A DNA stretch of 43,648 nt from Chalciporus piperatus (taxonomy: Eukaryota; Basidiomycota; Agaricomycetes; Boletales; Boletaceae). Below are positions 8,307-19,927 of this stretch, one piece after another. Each line of letters opens with the position of its first letter. Position 1 is the first letter of the stretch. Position numbers and translations under genes: made by a program. The DNA is taken from NCBI GenBank assembly GCA_038093975.1, contig JBBPTG010000204.1, positions 1 to 43,648 on the forward strand. The letters are read 5' to 3'. The notes under the pieces were generated by a model. It had not been told where the DNA came from. It searched no databases and worked only from the letters and a program-made list of their open reading frames with translations.

Positions 8307-10628
8307 CTATCCCATATATGGACGCACACGCAAAGGTAGCTTGGTTCCGACTTCCCCAGCAACCTTGGGCCTAGGCAAGAGACCCCGCCCCATTTCGAGC
8401 TTAGCGTCTGGACCACCCTGTAACTCAAAGACAAAGTTCTTCACGAGCACCACCAAAACCGCCTGCGAAAGAAACATCCGCGTTAGACTACCGCAGCACC
8501 GCAGACGGCATAAGAACGTACCTTGAACTCGGCCACGGCAAAGTTCTTCCCGAGACATGTCCGAGGTCCGTCTACGAACGTAAGCAGATGCCGATGTCCC
8601 TGTACCTCCTTCGCTTTCGCCGGAATACCGTCCTGACCGTGTTCGTCCACGAGCCATCGAGTGGGTTTAAACACTTTGGCATCGTCGCCCCAAACCGCTG
8701 CTGACCGATTGATAGATTCTATCGAGATACCCATCAGAGTACCTTTGGCGATCTCGAGACTCGTCACCAGTTCACCAGATTTAGTGCGAACGGGTTCAGA
8801 AAGTGGGATCACATCGTCCTCGATTGCCTGCGGATGGTTGGAATGCATCATCAACAAAAGGAAAGAAAAGGCGGGATTAGTGTGGGGCGTACCACGCGGG
8901 TGAATTCGGGGACGGGAGGGTGGAGACGGAGTGTTTCGTGGACGACGGCATCGAGGTAAGGGAGACCGTTCATAAGTTCATCGTACGTCGGATCTGCCCC
9001 ATGCTCGAGAAGTTCATTTCGCAATCTTGTTTGGATGTCCGGGTTTCGGCATAGCTCAACCAGGGCCCACTAAAATCCAGCATATGAGTATAGCCACGGA
9101 TGTGTTAAAGGTTGGTTTACCGTCAAGCTGACTAGTGCAAACGTAAGTTCTAGTCACGATCTTGGGGAGAATATACAGGGACGTACCTGATGTGGTTTCG
9201 TAGCCTGCAAGAAGCAAGACTTTCATCTGCGAAAGACACTCTGAGTACCGTACAACAAGGTTGACGCGACCAATTACCTGAGCCATGATTTCCTCCCGAG
9301 TCAGCTGGAATTCTGAATCATCGCTTGCCCCCTTGACTTTGTTTCAAAATGAATGGTCAGTCAGTTCACGGAACGCTCCATACCGCTACTTACTGAGTAA
9401 TCCGATGATAGACCTTTCTTCCTTTCCTCCAATCACTCCCATCTCCATTTCCTTCTTCGTCCTGGCCAACAAAATATTGGAGATTTCCTCCATAGCGATG
9501 TTGAGCTTCGCGGTAAGCTTCGTCCGAGGAGTCGGCAACATAGCGAGGAAGGGGAAGACCAATGCCAAAAGACCGAGGCCGACGTTGAGAGCAGAAGAGC
9601 GAGGTGATGCACCAAAGGTATCGAAGACCTCGGTCACTGATGCATGTCTCCCTGCGAGCGAACCAAAGTCGTGAGAGAAACCCGCGAGACCGACGGTGTC
9701 GAGTCTGGAACAGAATATATGCAACGTTTTTGAGAGACCGGGGAAGAAACCTACGAGATGTGATTCATCCTTCGAGGTTGACAAGTCAGGGATTGTTCAC
9801 GAAAAGCTGCTGCTTACAAGGCTCACCAAATCTGCACGTCAATGATAGCGCTGTCCCCGCCGCTAGACTCGATGATAGCATCCCAAGCGCCTTTCGCCTA
9901 AGACGATTCGCATCAGATGGATGGACATATATGTCCAGGAAACCGATGCCCTACCTTGTATGCCGAGTCGTAGAAAATCGAGCTCAACGTTCGAATTGCG
10001 GCGATGCTAAAAGCCGGGGTCAGCGACTTGCGCTGTCTGACCCACCAATCAGTGTTGATAGTCCAAGACTAGAACAGCAACATACCTCCTGTGACTTTCT
10101 CCGTGCGCCCACAGCAGACCCCTCCCAAACTACCATAGTGCAATCAAACATTAACACCTTGCAAACACGGATATTCATGAAAGCACCTACCCCTCTCTCG
10201 AGGATTTTCTTGGTCAAAGGAGTCTGAATATAGGTCCAGGTTTCCTTGTTATAAAAGTGTGCGATAGCCTTGGGATCACACAAGACAACTCGAGTACGGC
10301 CAAGTGTGGATGGGACTTCGTATGCTGGCCCATACTCCTGAGCCCATGCTTCGTATACGGCACCGGAGTCTTCGGCATCTGCGACCTGCTTCCCGACACC
10401 ATAAATGAAGCTCACGCTTGGTGGGCCTCGAAGCTTTGTGGTGCGAAGCCCTCTGCAGGACATTCGTATTAACTTGACGAAGGCCCATAGTGCCGCGAAA
10501 CCGAGAGCCGCATCGAATGCGTGGACTAGACGAAGATTGGCCAGAACGTTGTTCACGATCTCAGGCCCCTTGGTCGAAAGTATATCCATCGCAGAGGCTG
10601 GAGAGATGAAGAAATCGAGTGGTAACAT
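8307..10628 (-). CDS. Cytochrome P450 monooxygenase (12 exons, 569 aa)
   Basis: A heme-thiolate monooxygenase, probably ER-anchored by the N-terminal hydrophobic segment (residues about 40-55) followed by a TTKLRGPPS hinge. Exons: 10191-10628, 10086-10129, 9955-10036, 9827-9897, 9755-9769, 9394-9704, 9278-9336, 9187-9226, 9121-9131, 8893-9069, 8522-8827, 8307-8462; all phases agree. Motifs: C-helix LLWAHGESHRRQRK, I-helix LLLAGYETTS, E-x-x-R in HETLRLHPPV (near 402), FKPTRW, and heme loop FVDGPRTCLGKNFAVAEF with Cys near 507. Two exons are only 15 and 11 nt. It resembles CYP5150-type basidiomycete P450s, but the subfamily is a guess and the substrate is unknown. The second ATG (residue 14) is an alternative start. 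Confidence 0.92.
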
Positions 10629-10663
10629 ATCCAGTTTGACGGTCCAGGGACGCGGAACCCCCG

Positions 10664-10672
10664 CCTTTTATG
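10664..10672 (-). promoter_or_regulatory. TATA-like element of the P450 gene
   Basis: Minus-strand CATAAAAGG, about 36 bases upstream of the ATG. Confidence 0.4.
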
Positions 10673-11719
10673 TATCGACGATGAACCGCGCAGTACGTGT
10701 CGATTTGCAATTCAATATTGCAAAGGGAAGAAGGTCCTGCCAACGGAAACACGGCAAACCAACACGAAGCCTCACTGTGGGAGTCTGACGCTGGATTTTC
10801 TACGTCAAGTACTACCGGCGGCGGTCAGAGAGTCATAACCGGTGTGAGCAGGAGTCAGGACTCCGTCGGCGGGAAATTTGGGGGAATACTTACTCGTCTA
10901 GCAACCATAGGGCACGAATCACGATGCACTGCAACGGTGACTATATCATCGAACAACACCGGTGTTTTTAAAGCGGTGACGGCCGTGCACATTGCAACAG
11001 CCTGAAGCAACTCCGATATTCAAGTTTTACGCCGCACCATTTGGTTATCACTTCTGCTCTGTAGAGCCATCATGCAGCTCTGGAGATACGTTGAACGTAT
11101 TCACACCCAAAGGCTGGACAGATGACTGGACACCGTTCTTACCGTGCCATTACCTACCATAGCCATCAAGGATGGTTTCGCCGTGCTCGGTAATCGCTAG
11201 CCAGTGAACATGAAGACAGCGCAGGACACAGTGACACACAGCAAACGCCGGTGACCTGAGGTATGCCGCATCTTACACACATCAGTGTTTAGTCATAAAT
11301 CAAGTTCCGTTTCGATGTAGCAGGACGCGTTCAATCGGCATGGCGCAAAAGCCTCGCCGACGGGATTGCCGAGATGAAGCCAACTATGTAACTTTGCATG
11401 ACCGTTGTTTCTCCTCAATCACTTGGGAGCTGTTACATAGACTTGCTTTCATATCTGCGTACGTACGCATATAAACGGCACTGAGATCCTCGGTTTACAC
11501 CGACCCGCGTCGATTGATCAGTGGCAATAATTTTCCTGAAGGTTGGCTTTTCAATGTCTCTAGATTTTGGCTTACCGCCCGAAGGTTCAATGAAAGTGGA
11601 AAGTGAACTTCAACGTTTCCCTGAGATTGGACACCATTGCACAGTGAGCCCCCCGGCGGGAAAGAAATGTGTGTCTGTCTGCTTCCTATAGACCAACTCG
11701 ACCAGCATCTCTACTCTCT
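10673..11719. other. Intergenic stretch, no gene seen
   Basis: ORFs are short and lack coding character. The right end may hold more decayed N-lobe sequence of the kinase relic that follows, but I cannot support it. Confidence 0.5.
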
Positions 11720-12081
11720 GAATCACTGTGGAATCTCCGTGAATATCTGAAGTTCAATACAAAGGCTAGCCCAGCATTTCTCGTGAGTGGTGTTTCTTTG
11801 GTTTCGTGTTGACCTGAACCCCATTGCGCAGGTATCCGATGTGGTCAATGGCCTAGATTACTTGCACTCAATGCGTCTACACATTGCTCACCGTAACGTC
11901 AACCCGGTCTGGTTCCTTGTGTGTTTTGAAACTCACTCAGAACTCTTAGGAGAACATCCTCGTGACAAGGACAGGGCGGGCGTGTCTCGCAGATTTTGGG
12001 TTTGCTGCAGCTTTCGACATGGGTCTGGAATTCCATTCCTCGCCCACCAAGCCTGGTTTCTGTGGCACGAACTTGGTTTGA
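11720..12081 (+). pseudogene. Truncated protein-kinase catalytic domain, HRD lost
   Basis: Three segments join in phase (to 11782, 11832-11906, 11950-12081). They read NLREYLKF, then VSDVVNGLDYLHSM (helix E), then the catalytic loop IAHRNVNP-ENILV, then the DFG motif in CLADFGFAAAFDM, ending with a stop soon after. The canonical loop is HRDLKPEN. Here the catalytic Asp is Asn and the Lys is Asn, while the Asn of PEN and the DFG Asp remain. There is no glycine loop, VAIK lysine or APE segment, so most of both lobes is missing. Splice sites are intact (the middle intron starts GTCTGG, a weak donor). It is a relic of a fungal kinase of the type duplicated in Agaricomycetes and is very unlikely to be active. 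Confidence 0.65.
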
Positions 12082-12171
12082 TTTAAATCGCTTTATGTAA
12101 TCCTCACCGTCATCGTCAATGCTTATAGGGGCGACAGCGACAGTCCCAACAACTCCTCATCGACAACCACC

Positions 12172-13601
12172 ATGTCTACTCGTATTGTTGTTGTTTTTGG
12201 TGCTACAGGCACCCAAGGTATCTTCACTGTCACCCCTCTCAGACACAAATGACACTCGCCACCTTCAGGTTCCTCTGTACTCAAGGCTTTGCTCGCGGAC
12301 GGGACATTCGTTCCAAGGGCCGTGACGCGCGATCCGGGCTCAGAGAAGGCTTTGAAACTCAAGGCACTTGGCGCTGAAGTCGTCAAGGCCGACCTTTGGG
12401 ATGTCGAGTCCTTGAAGAAAGCCATGAATGGTGCCGAGGGTGTCTTTGGGGTAACCTCGAGTTGCTTTCTTGCCACATAGATCGCTCAACCAAAGCACTG
12501 TTTCTAGGTCACTAATTACTATGATCCCAAGTTGATCGAAGCAGGTCACGATAGCGAGATACATGTCGGGAAAAATTTAGTAGACGCTGCAGCTGCAACG
12601 GGCATCAAGTTCTTCGTCTGGAGGTAGGGCAAAACATTCTTTTCCCCTGTCGCTATATTCCTGAGCACCTTTGTCCAGCTCCCTTCCAAACTGCACCAAG
12701 GCTACCAATGGAAAATACAGAAACGTGCACCACTTCGACAGTTAGTTGATTGTTGTGGTCAATGTCATGGTACCACCTCCACTGATGACCCTGCCGAATC
12801 AACCGTCAGATAAAGAAGCCATTGCTGATTATCTTCGAAACAGCCAAGTTCCGCATTCCATTCTTTACCTAGGTTGGTCCCATTCCGTCTTTTTGAAAGC
12901 CTCCACTGACTTGTTCCGAAGGATGGTTCGCCGAAAATACACCTCGGTGAGTCGTGCAGAAATGTACCTGAAGAAACCGTGAGTCACTCGTGCTCTACTC
13001 AGTGGCCTTTCTTGGTCGCCGGAATCGTCTAGCTACCAGTTCACGGTCCCGAAATACGATCCAAACTCTGCACAATGGATTACTTGGGTTGAACGGGATG
13101 TCGGTCAATGCGTGCTGGCACTACTCAAGAACTACAAGAATGAATCAGGCATTCAAGTTCAGGGGAAGAGTTTCTACGCAGTCAGTGCAAAAATGACCTA
13201 CATTGAATATGTGGCGGCGATCGAGAAAGGTGATGTTTCCCCTTCGCCTCCTCCTGGAATACTATTACGGTGACTGACCTTGAATGGTGTAGCGCTCGGA
13301 AAGCCCGTTCGTTTCGTAACAGGCGCAACCGCCGGAATGGAGGTGAGGGAACTTTTGTTGTTTTATCTTCTTCTGTTATTGACCCATATCGTTCCTTCAG
13401 GAACTCGATGAGATGGTTTGTATCTCGCTTTGCAGTGAGCAGTGTTTCCTGATTATTTTTCAGTTTGCGTACCAGTCCGAGTTCGGCATGTATCCGGGTG
13501 TGGCCATTCCAGATCCTCGTTTGGAGCAGCTTGGAGTGAAATTCAGTTCCATGGAGGTGTATGCGCAAGAGAAATTGAAAAACTTGAAGAGGTCTGCCTA
13601 A
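12172..13601 (+). CDS. NmrA-like family NAD(P)-binding protein (10 exons, 307 aa)
   Basis: NmrA-like proteins are atypical short-chain dehydrogenases that bind NAD(P) and act as redox sensors or reductases. Exons: 12172-12217, 12269-12450, 12508-12623, 12679-12740, 12810-12872, 12922-12946, 13003-13229, 13293-13342, 13401-13415, 13464-13601; all phases agree. The Rossmann dinucleotide motif is VVVFGATGTQG at residues 7-17. Further family landmarks are AVTRDP, AEVVKADLWDVESLKKAM, GVTNYYDP, GWFAENTPR, TVPKYDP, WITWVERDVG and LGKPVRFV. Length is normal for the family. One exon is 15 nt. The active-site Tyr-x-x-x-Lys of classical SDRs is not expected in this family. It converges with the long gene on the other strand, leaving 285 bases between stops. 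Confidence 0.9.
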
Positions 13602-13886
13602 AGCGATATGTGTCTAGTCCTGATTTCGGTCTCTTCGCGAATTGAAGTGAGTCCGGCTCTTTGACAGAGAGAATTCCACGATACTTACCTACCGTATTAC
13701 AGGAATTGCACTGTATAGTATTCAACAAGTCTCCTCCCTGCCTGGCATCAGTAGCATTTATTTAAATGTTGTAGACTCTCGCACATGTACATGAACCACA
13801 CAAATGAATATATATTCCGATTTTCCTGCTAAAATGCTTCCCGTTAAAAAGTAGAAGTACATTACACGCTCATGCTCCAGGCCCAT

Positions 13887-16800
13887 TCACCACCTCCCAG
13901 CCGGTACAGTCGACGTCGCCTGGTCTTCGTCCATGACCCCAAGCACGTCATCAAACTGTTCTGCCTCATCCACCGCCAACCTATCCTCTTCACTCCAGGC
14001 CCTCCACAAATCGTCCCCATCCCCATCTCCGTCGCCCTCTCGATGACTACCCGCGCCAACCGGGTCAACGTGCCTCGTCGTTCCTTCCTCCCCAACACCT
14101 ATATCCCCTCCAAAGTCTTCATCCTGCTCATCAAACTCAAGCGGGACGCGCGTCTCCCCTGAAGTGAGTCCACGACCCCCAGGCGAACCACGTTGCCCCG
14201 CACGCACGCGATGCATCTCCCGTCTAATAATCCGCCCGATGCCCTCCCCAACACCCTCGACAATGTTCGCAGTCATCCGTATGGGAATCGCGCCACCGAG
14301 TGAACGGGGGCCAGACCCAGCTGCCGAGCTGGCACCGTTGGGAAACATCGGGATCGTGACACGCCCGTTGGCGTCGTACTCTAGGTCGGCGGACATGGCA
14401 CTGGCGAGGGGTTCGTCTAGGGACGATGATGCACCACCACGCCCATGTCCGTGCGATCCGCCGAGATGATGGAGATGGTCGGGAGAGAATGAGAGGTCCT
14501 CGAGGAAGCGCGGGCCGGAGCTAGCGTAGGCGTTGGCTTCGACTTCTTTGCGCACCTCGATCTTCGAACCAGAAATGGCCAGTCGGTGTCGTCGGATCAA
14601 TGCGTGGTAGTCCTCGCCGAGCGTGTAGAAGAGGAACTGGTGTGAGAGGTAGATCGAACGAGGGGCGATCCCAGGTGCACGTGCACATGTCGAGAGTTCA
14701 GCCTGAGCGAGAGAACTACAAGTGTGAAAGAGGGGGAGAAAAGCACATCAACATCAGTATGTATGTAGCCTTCTTTAAGAGGAAGAACTGACTTGGAAAG
14801 GGGCACTTTGGCACTGTCACCAGTTTCGCTCACGACATGCTTCACTTCGCCCCAATCATGACGGCGCTTCAGCTGCCACGTCGCCACCGTGCTCTCCTTC
14901 CCTACAAGTTCCGTCGCGGCCTCGAGCAGCTGCTGCGTAAGACCGGAGCTCTTCCTCGAATCCTTGGGTGTATGCGAAGGCGGGGAAATGCTCAACCGAC
15001 CAGCAGCACCAACGCCAGGCAAAGAGATACTCGTAGCGAGTGAGGCAATAGGCGACGAGAACGGAATCCCAGATTCTCGAGGCCTCTGTTCAAGTGTGAT
15101 ACGTCTCAACGACAAAACGCCGCCCGCGGAGTCGAACAAGAGCGCATCTTTAAAGTTCTGCTGACGATGGGACGAATGGGACGAGGGGATATCCGACCGG
15201 CCAGATGAGGTGCTCGGTGAGGATGCCATCTGCGGCGGGAGAAGACTAGTGGGAAGGATCATTTCCGCACCCGGTACGAAAGTGAAAGAAAGATCGGAAC
15301 GAAGCCCATCTGCCCCAGTGGCCCTCGTCGAGCGTAACCGCGCAATCGGGGTCAATTCCGTGGACAAAGGCTGCTGTACAACGCAAAACGTTAGACAAGT
15401 CCAGTCTCAAGCACCGCTGAACGCCACCCGAGACACTCACAGGCTTGTCGACGTTCCATATCTTGGTGTCCATGTGACTCCTCAGATCAGGCTGTCCCCC
15501 GTACGGATTGATCGCGAACACGTGTACTGTGCCCTTCCCAGTGCCGACAGCCACCCATCGCCCGTCCGGAGAGACTTCCATACCCTCGATCACGGCGGAT
15601 GTTCGACCACGTCGAAGACTGTATACGTGCCACGGAACATCCTCCTCCAAGCTCGGTGGTGGCGGTGACCAATTCGGAAGATGGGCCGATTTCGCCTCAG
15701 TGCTAGCACCCTTGCTTCTATTCCCGCCAGTCCGATCGCCCTCCATACCCCCACTCGTGGCACCCCTCAAAGAAGGAGGACTCCGTCGTATTTGGAAGAC
15801 ACGTACGACCTGTCCGTCCTTTGGCCCGACCAGAAGAGAGTTCCCGTCGTGAGTAAATTTGAGATGGGTAATCGGCTGATGTTGGGCAGCGACGAACTCG
15901 GTGATTACTTGTGGATGTGCAGACGCTCGACTATTGAGGAGAGGTGCAAGATTGAGGACTTTGACGTAGGAACCAGAAGCGGGTCTATTCATGAGCCAAG
16001 CATCGCCACCGTCTTCTGCATCGCTCGCGGGAGTTGCATCCCCACTAGACATAACACCTCGGAGATTGGCACGGCCATACGCGGGATCATGGTCATGATT
16101 CCCGCTCGCGGCAGGAGCACTTCGCGAGAAGAAGAGATTGCTGACCCCGCCAATCACGGATGATGGCTGATCCCCCTTTGTGGATGGAAGACGACCCGAA
16201 GGCTCTTCGCTCGCACGTGGCGAAGAAGTGGTGGGCGGAGAAATGCCGGATCGGGTTTTGGCATATTCAGCCGCGGCGTTATACGCCAATCCACCTAGTG
16301 ACTTCATCCCACTCAAGACAGTACCTCCCACTTTAATAGCAGCATTTCCTAGATCAGCTTGAGTGATACCAAATGGAGTCGAGGAAGCTCGGGTGTGTGT
16401 GCGTGGCTGAAGGGTGGTATGGCGATGAGGTGAATCCAGTCGAGGTGGATGGGCGGCGAACGCGAGAAGACGATAAGATAGGGAATAGATGGGAACTGGG
16501 TCGTTCGAGGTAGAGACTTCGTCCAAATCGTGCGTGTCTATGCCTGATAATGATACAATGTTGTTGGTATTTGGTTTAATGGTTGATGTACGACTGTAAG
16601 CAAATATATCAGAGGAAGGAATACTATGTAATATCGTCAACGATGCCGAGGAAAGAACGTGAAGACTGGGTGGGTTTGTTGTACTCTGAGAGGAAATTTG
16701 TTAGCTACAATCCTGCATGGGACTAGTCCAAATCACGACTCACAATAACAATGAAAAGGCTGCTTGAAGCAAAAGATGATACATTGTGAAAAGGCAGACG

Positions 16801-18179
16801 CTTGACCACCTCGTGGGAGCGTAACGAATAAATAACCATGAGAGATTGACCTCGGGTCCTGGAGCTGTAGATGATCCGTATGAGCAAAAGAATACTGACA
16901 AACTCGGTTACTCACACAACGCCAATCAGGGGCCGCAGACCTGTGAGTTGGCCATCGTCCGCGAGAGGTGGCGGGAGAACACCGGCAAATGTAACATGCC
17001 CCCATGAAGGACCGGATAAGTTTAGCACTTCCGAAACAGAGGCTAAATTTGTGCAATCCCACAACTGAAAACCAGAAGAGTATCCAAGGAAAAGTACGCG
17101 CCTAGATCAACCCAGTAGTCAGCAAACGCACGTTTCCAGCGCAATCGACCAAGAGGAAATATGTCCCTACCGCGGCTTGGAGTTGGGCAATGGCAATGAG
17201 TCCCAACGAGACCATTGAACAGCATCTCCCTCGGCAACAGTAGGATACGCCGTGAACGGATTCCCGGGAGTTACGTCCCCGTCCTCGGAACCAAGGATGG
17301 TAATTTGTACTTCCGAAGAGTCAATAGGAGTGACTCCCGCCCTGGGAGAAGACTGAGTTGTCGATGGGCCGATTCGACGCCTACCGGGTGGGGTTACAGC
17401 TAATCCGTCTCGTTCCGTAGAATAAGAGCGCTGATGTCCGAAATTGGTACCCATGAAGTTCCCAATAGAAACAGGTCGGGAAATTCGAGGAGGAGAGGGT
17501 GCTGATGTAGGGACCGGAATGGATGTAGGAACGTAGTTTCGAACAGTACGAGAGAAATTCTCGAGCATCGTTGGTGGACTAGAGATGGCTCATTCAGCGA
17601 TTCTGACCTATGCGGGGTTCAAGGCAACCAAAGGGAAACGGGAGAGAGAAACGGCATGAAGTATGTTTGTTCGGAACACGTGGAGAACATCATGGTCTTG
17701 TACAAATGCGCCTAGAATGAAGAAAGAGGGTGGCAACGAGGACAGGGTGAAATTGAAATGAACTCGCATATCATGAATAGTTCATTGAGGGGGGTCTGGA
17801 AACAAGATGTGAAGAGAATAACGAAGACTTACCGAGCGAGCACGGGTGATCTCGTATGACCGTGAAATGAGGGTGGAGTCAGAGATAGCGCATTCGTTGG
17901 GGCGTGATGGGCGGGGAGAAATGGAGGGCTCGGAGTGAGGGAAAGAAGACGACCGTCGTGTTTGGTGGGTGGATCGTCTTCGTCGTATGCTATGGCCTCA
18001 TGATCTAGCTGCTCTACGGGTTGAGGTGACTCGGAACCGGGAGGTCTATCGAGGTCGAGAAGGTCGGGGTGTTCCGGAGACCAAGAGGGAGAATTATCGA
18101 GCTGTAACAAAGGGCGGTAATATGGAACTGGTTCTTCAGTGGGTTGTCGTTGCTCATTTGTGTTCTTGCTGGCTTGCAT
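13887..18179 (-). CDS. BCAS3 / WD40 domain protein (7 exons, 1238 aa)
   Basis: Exons: 17833-18179, 17171-17578, 16916-17101, 16744-16864, 15441-16685, 14793-15373, 13887-14715 (3717 nt, phases agree). The disordered N-terminus (Pro/Ser/Asp-rich) is followed by a beta-propeller-like region: VLFLGYSSGFQLWDCTN (near 255), SHEVVKRLPF, ITHLKFTHDGNSLLV and DGQVVRVFQIRR (about 620-650), then VIEGMEVSPDGRWVAVGT and GTVHVFAI (about 725-755). Downstream, QLKRRHDWGEVKHVVSE and GSKIEVRKEVEA resemble the C-terminal BCAS3 domain. Animal BCAS3 works with PHAF1 at the autophagosome-forming membrane and is related to PROPPIN propellers. A similar membrane or autophagy role here is inference. A long Ser/Pro/Gly-rich insertion separates the propeller blades. 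The acidic C-terminus ends in VPAGRW. The 254-nt first intron is unusually long. Confidence 0.85.
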
Positions 18180-18455
18180 TAATGGATCGACGTGGATGTA
18201 AATGATAAGAATTAAAGTACTAGATGGAGCTTGTCCTTTGAGAGAAGGGAAAGGGAGATGGAGGTGGACTTGTAAGTGAATGCAAGATCACCCCGGGGCT
18301 ATATAACTGAGACTTGTTGGTTGCTGCTGTGTGGGTTAGATTCAAGTTGAACCGAGTCAGGAGCAACACAACATTCGTTCACCTTGCCTCTTTGGGCTGC
18401 CATCATCGAGTCACCCGACGCTGCCATTCCGGGTTCATTTGGGGTTAGGGTTACA
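18180..18455. other. Upstream region of the BCAS3-like gene
   Basis: A TATA-like run (tatataa, 18300-18306) sits about 120 bases upstream of the ATG at 18179 and could serve as its promoter. No gene is seen. Confidence 0.35.
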
Positions 18456-18755
18456 CTAGGGGGAAGGAGTCCCTACAACTCTCAAGGGTATCAACGCGGC
18501 GAATTCCTCCCGCTCTTCAATCGATATCAACTGTCCCCTGATCTTCAGTACCTCAAGCGGACTTGAATGCGATCGGGATAAAAACTCCTTGAACTTCACA
18601 CCCGGCCACTGGCAGTCTGCGTAACATGGGAGCGAAACGTCGAGGTGGCACAGGCTGGGCAAGGTCAGCCTATGCAAAAGGTTCTGCATGGGACCCTTTG
18701 AGTTCTTGATGATGGAGATTGAGTGTATCTTTTCTCCGATGCTAAGAGATAACAA
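18456..18755 (-). pseudogene. F-box/leucine-rich-repeat type fragment
   Basis: The minus-strand frame reads IHSISIIKNSKGPMQ, then LHRLTLPSLCHLDVSL, FKEFLSRSHSSPLEVLKIRG and EEREEFAALIP. Regularly spaced Leu-x-x-Leu segments and the SRSHSSPLE pattern are typical of the LRR region of the large Agaricomycete F-box families. The piece is only about 100 residues, has no F-box, and the sequence just upstream (near 18760-18780) continues LRR-like (LEELVIS) in another frame. It is therefore called a fragment or relic. A small live gene cannot be excluded. Confidence 0.45.
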
Positions 18756-19097
18756 GCTCTTCGAGGTTTAGACAACGCCGAAGGACCAGCGAGAATGGTA
18801 CTTCCAGACTATGAAATATCCTGATGTGTGTTAGATACGTCCACCCAGGGTTGATGACTTCGAAGAAATCCCCAGCATAGTAAGCCTTGAGGTGTCGATG
18901 GTGAGATCGCGAGATCGCGTTTGGTCAATCCCGACTAATATTAGAATTCTACTCAATAGAAATAGTTCCTAGGAAGAAGAACCAACCCTGTACAGAAATT
19001 CACGGAAATTCACCCCGAGTATTGTCGGTATTATCCGACTTTCCGTAAGTTTAAAACGACCTGCAAATCAGCTGTTTGCTTTGAACTTTCAACCATC

Positions 19098-19927
19098 ATG
19101 AGCTCCATCCAGCGCGTCCTCAATGACACTCAACGCTGTCAAGATGTTGTTGCTCACCGACTCGTCTTCTGCGAGTACGCCCTTAGCAAGCCGACCGAGG
19201 ACCTCATCGAGGAATGTTTCTGCTGTCATCGCTTCCTTGCCTTCTGCTGTGCATGCACCTCAAGGCAGATCGAGAAAGAGCGCAGGTCTCACTACTTCTC
19301 AACGGAGCCACAGAAGCCCTGTCACTACTACAAGATGATCTTCGTCGGTGGCTCGTGTGTAAACAATGGTCAGGATGACGCTACCTCCGGAATAGGGATA
19401 GCTCTTGGCACACGCCCGCACATGCAGTTAGCCATCCCCATCGACAACTCTCTCGACCCATCTTCCGTTCGCACATCCCAGCGTGCCGAGCTCCTCGCTG
19501 CTATCAATGGTCTACATGTAATGGATGAATACGAGTCATGTCATGACGATGATTCGGATCCCGGGCACACTAACGCGAAGGTCACTTGGGTCGTCACCTC
19601 TAACTCGGAATACGTCGTTTCAGGAATGACCGAGTGGGTTCCCAACTGGAAGGTGAGTTGCTCCATTCGTCTGCATTCGCCATACAAAATATTTTTTTTC
19701 CATTCAAGCGTAATGGATGGCGTAACCCACACGGGAAGAGGCCCAAGAACCTGGACCTCTTTCAATCACTCGACGCTGCCGTCCAGAGATACGAGCAAGA
19801 ACTTGGTATTCGAATCGCGTTTTGGCGCATCGGTCGCGACTACAACCAGCTCGCTGATGTTCTGGCTGGTCTTGCAGCTGGGCGGGACGGTATGATGGTT
19901 GACTCTGAGTACGTCAATTCAACATGA
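19098..19927 (+). CDS. RNase H-fold protein with degenerate active site (257 aa)
   Basis: Two exons (19098-19652, 19709-19927). The N-terminal 60 residues are Cys-rich (ECFCCHRFLAFCCACTS). The rest follows the RNase H1 fold: IFVGGSCVNNG, SGIGIALG, TSQRAELLAAINGL, VVTSNSEYVVSGMTEW, RNGWRNPHGKRPKN, and RDYNQLADVLAG. RNase H uses four acids, D-E-D-D. Glu131 and Asp235 are kept, but the first Asp (usual DGSC) is Gly84 and the third (usual TDSEY) is Asn169. Each is explained by one transition (A to G at 19348; G to A at 19602). The reading frame, splice sites and fold-defining residues are otherwise intact. RNA-DNA hybrid cleavage is therefore unlikely, while nucleic-acid binding could remain. Similar RNase H-like genes are multicopy in Agaricomycetes. 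Confidence 0.8.
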
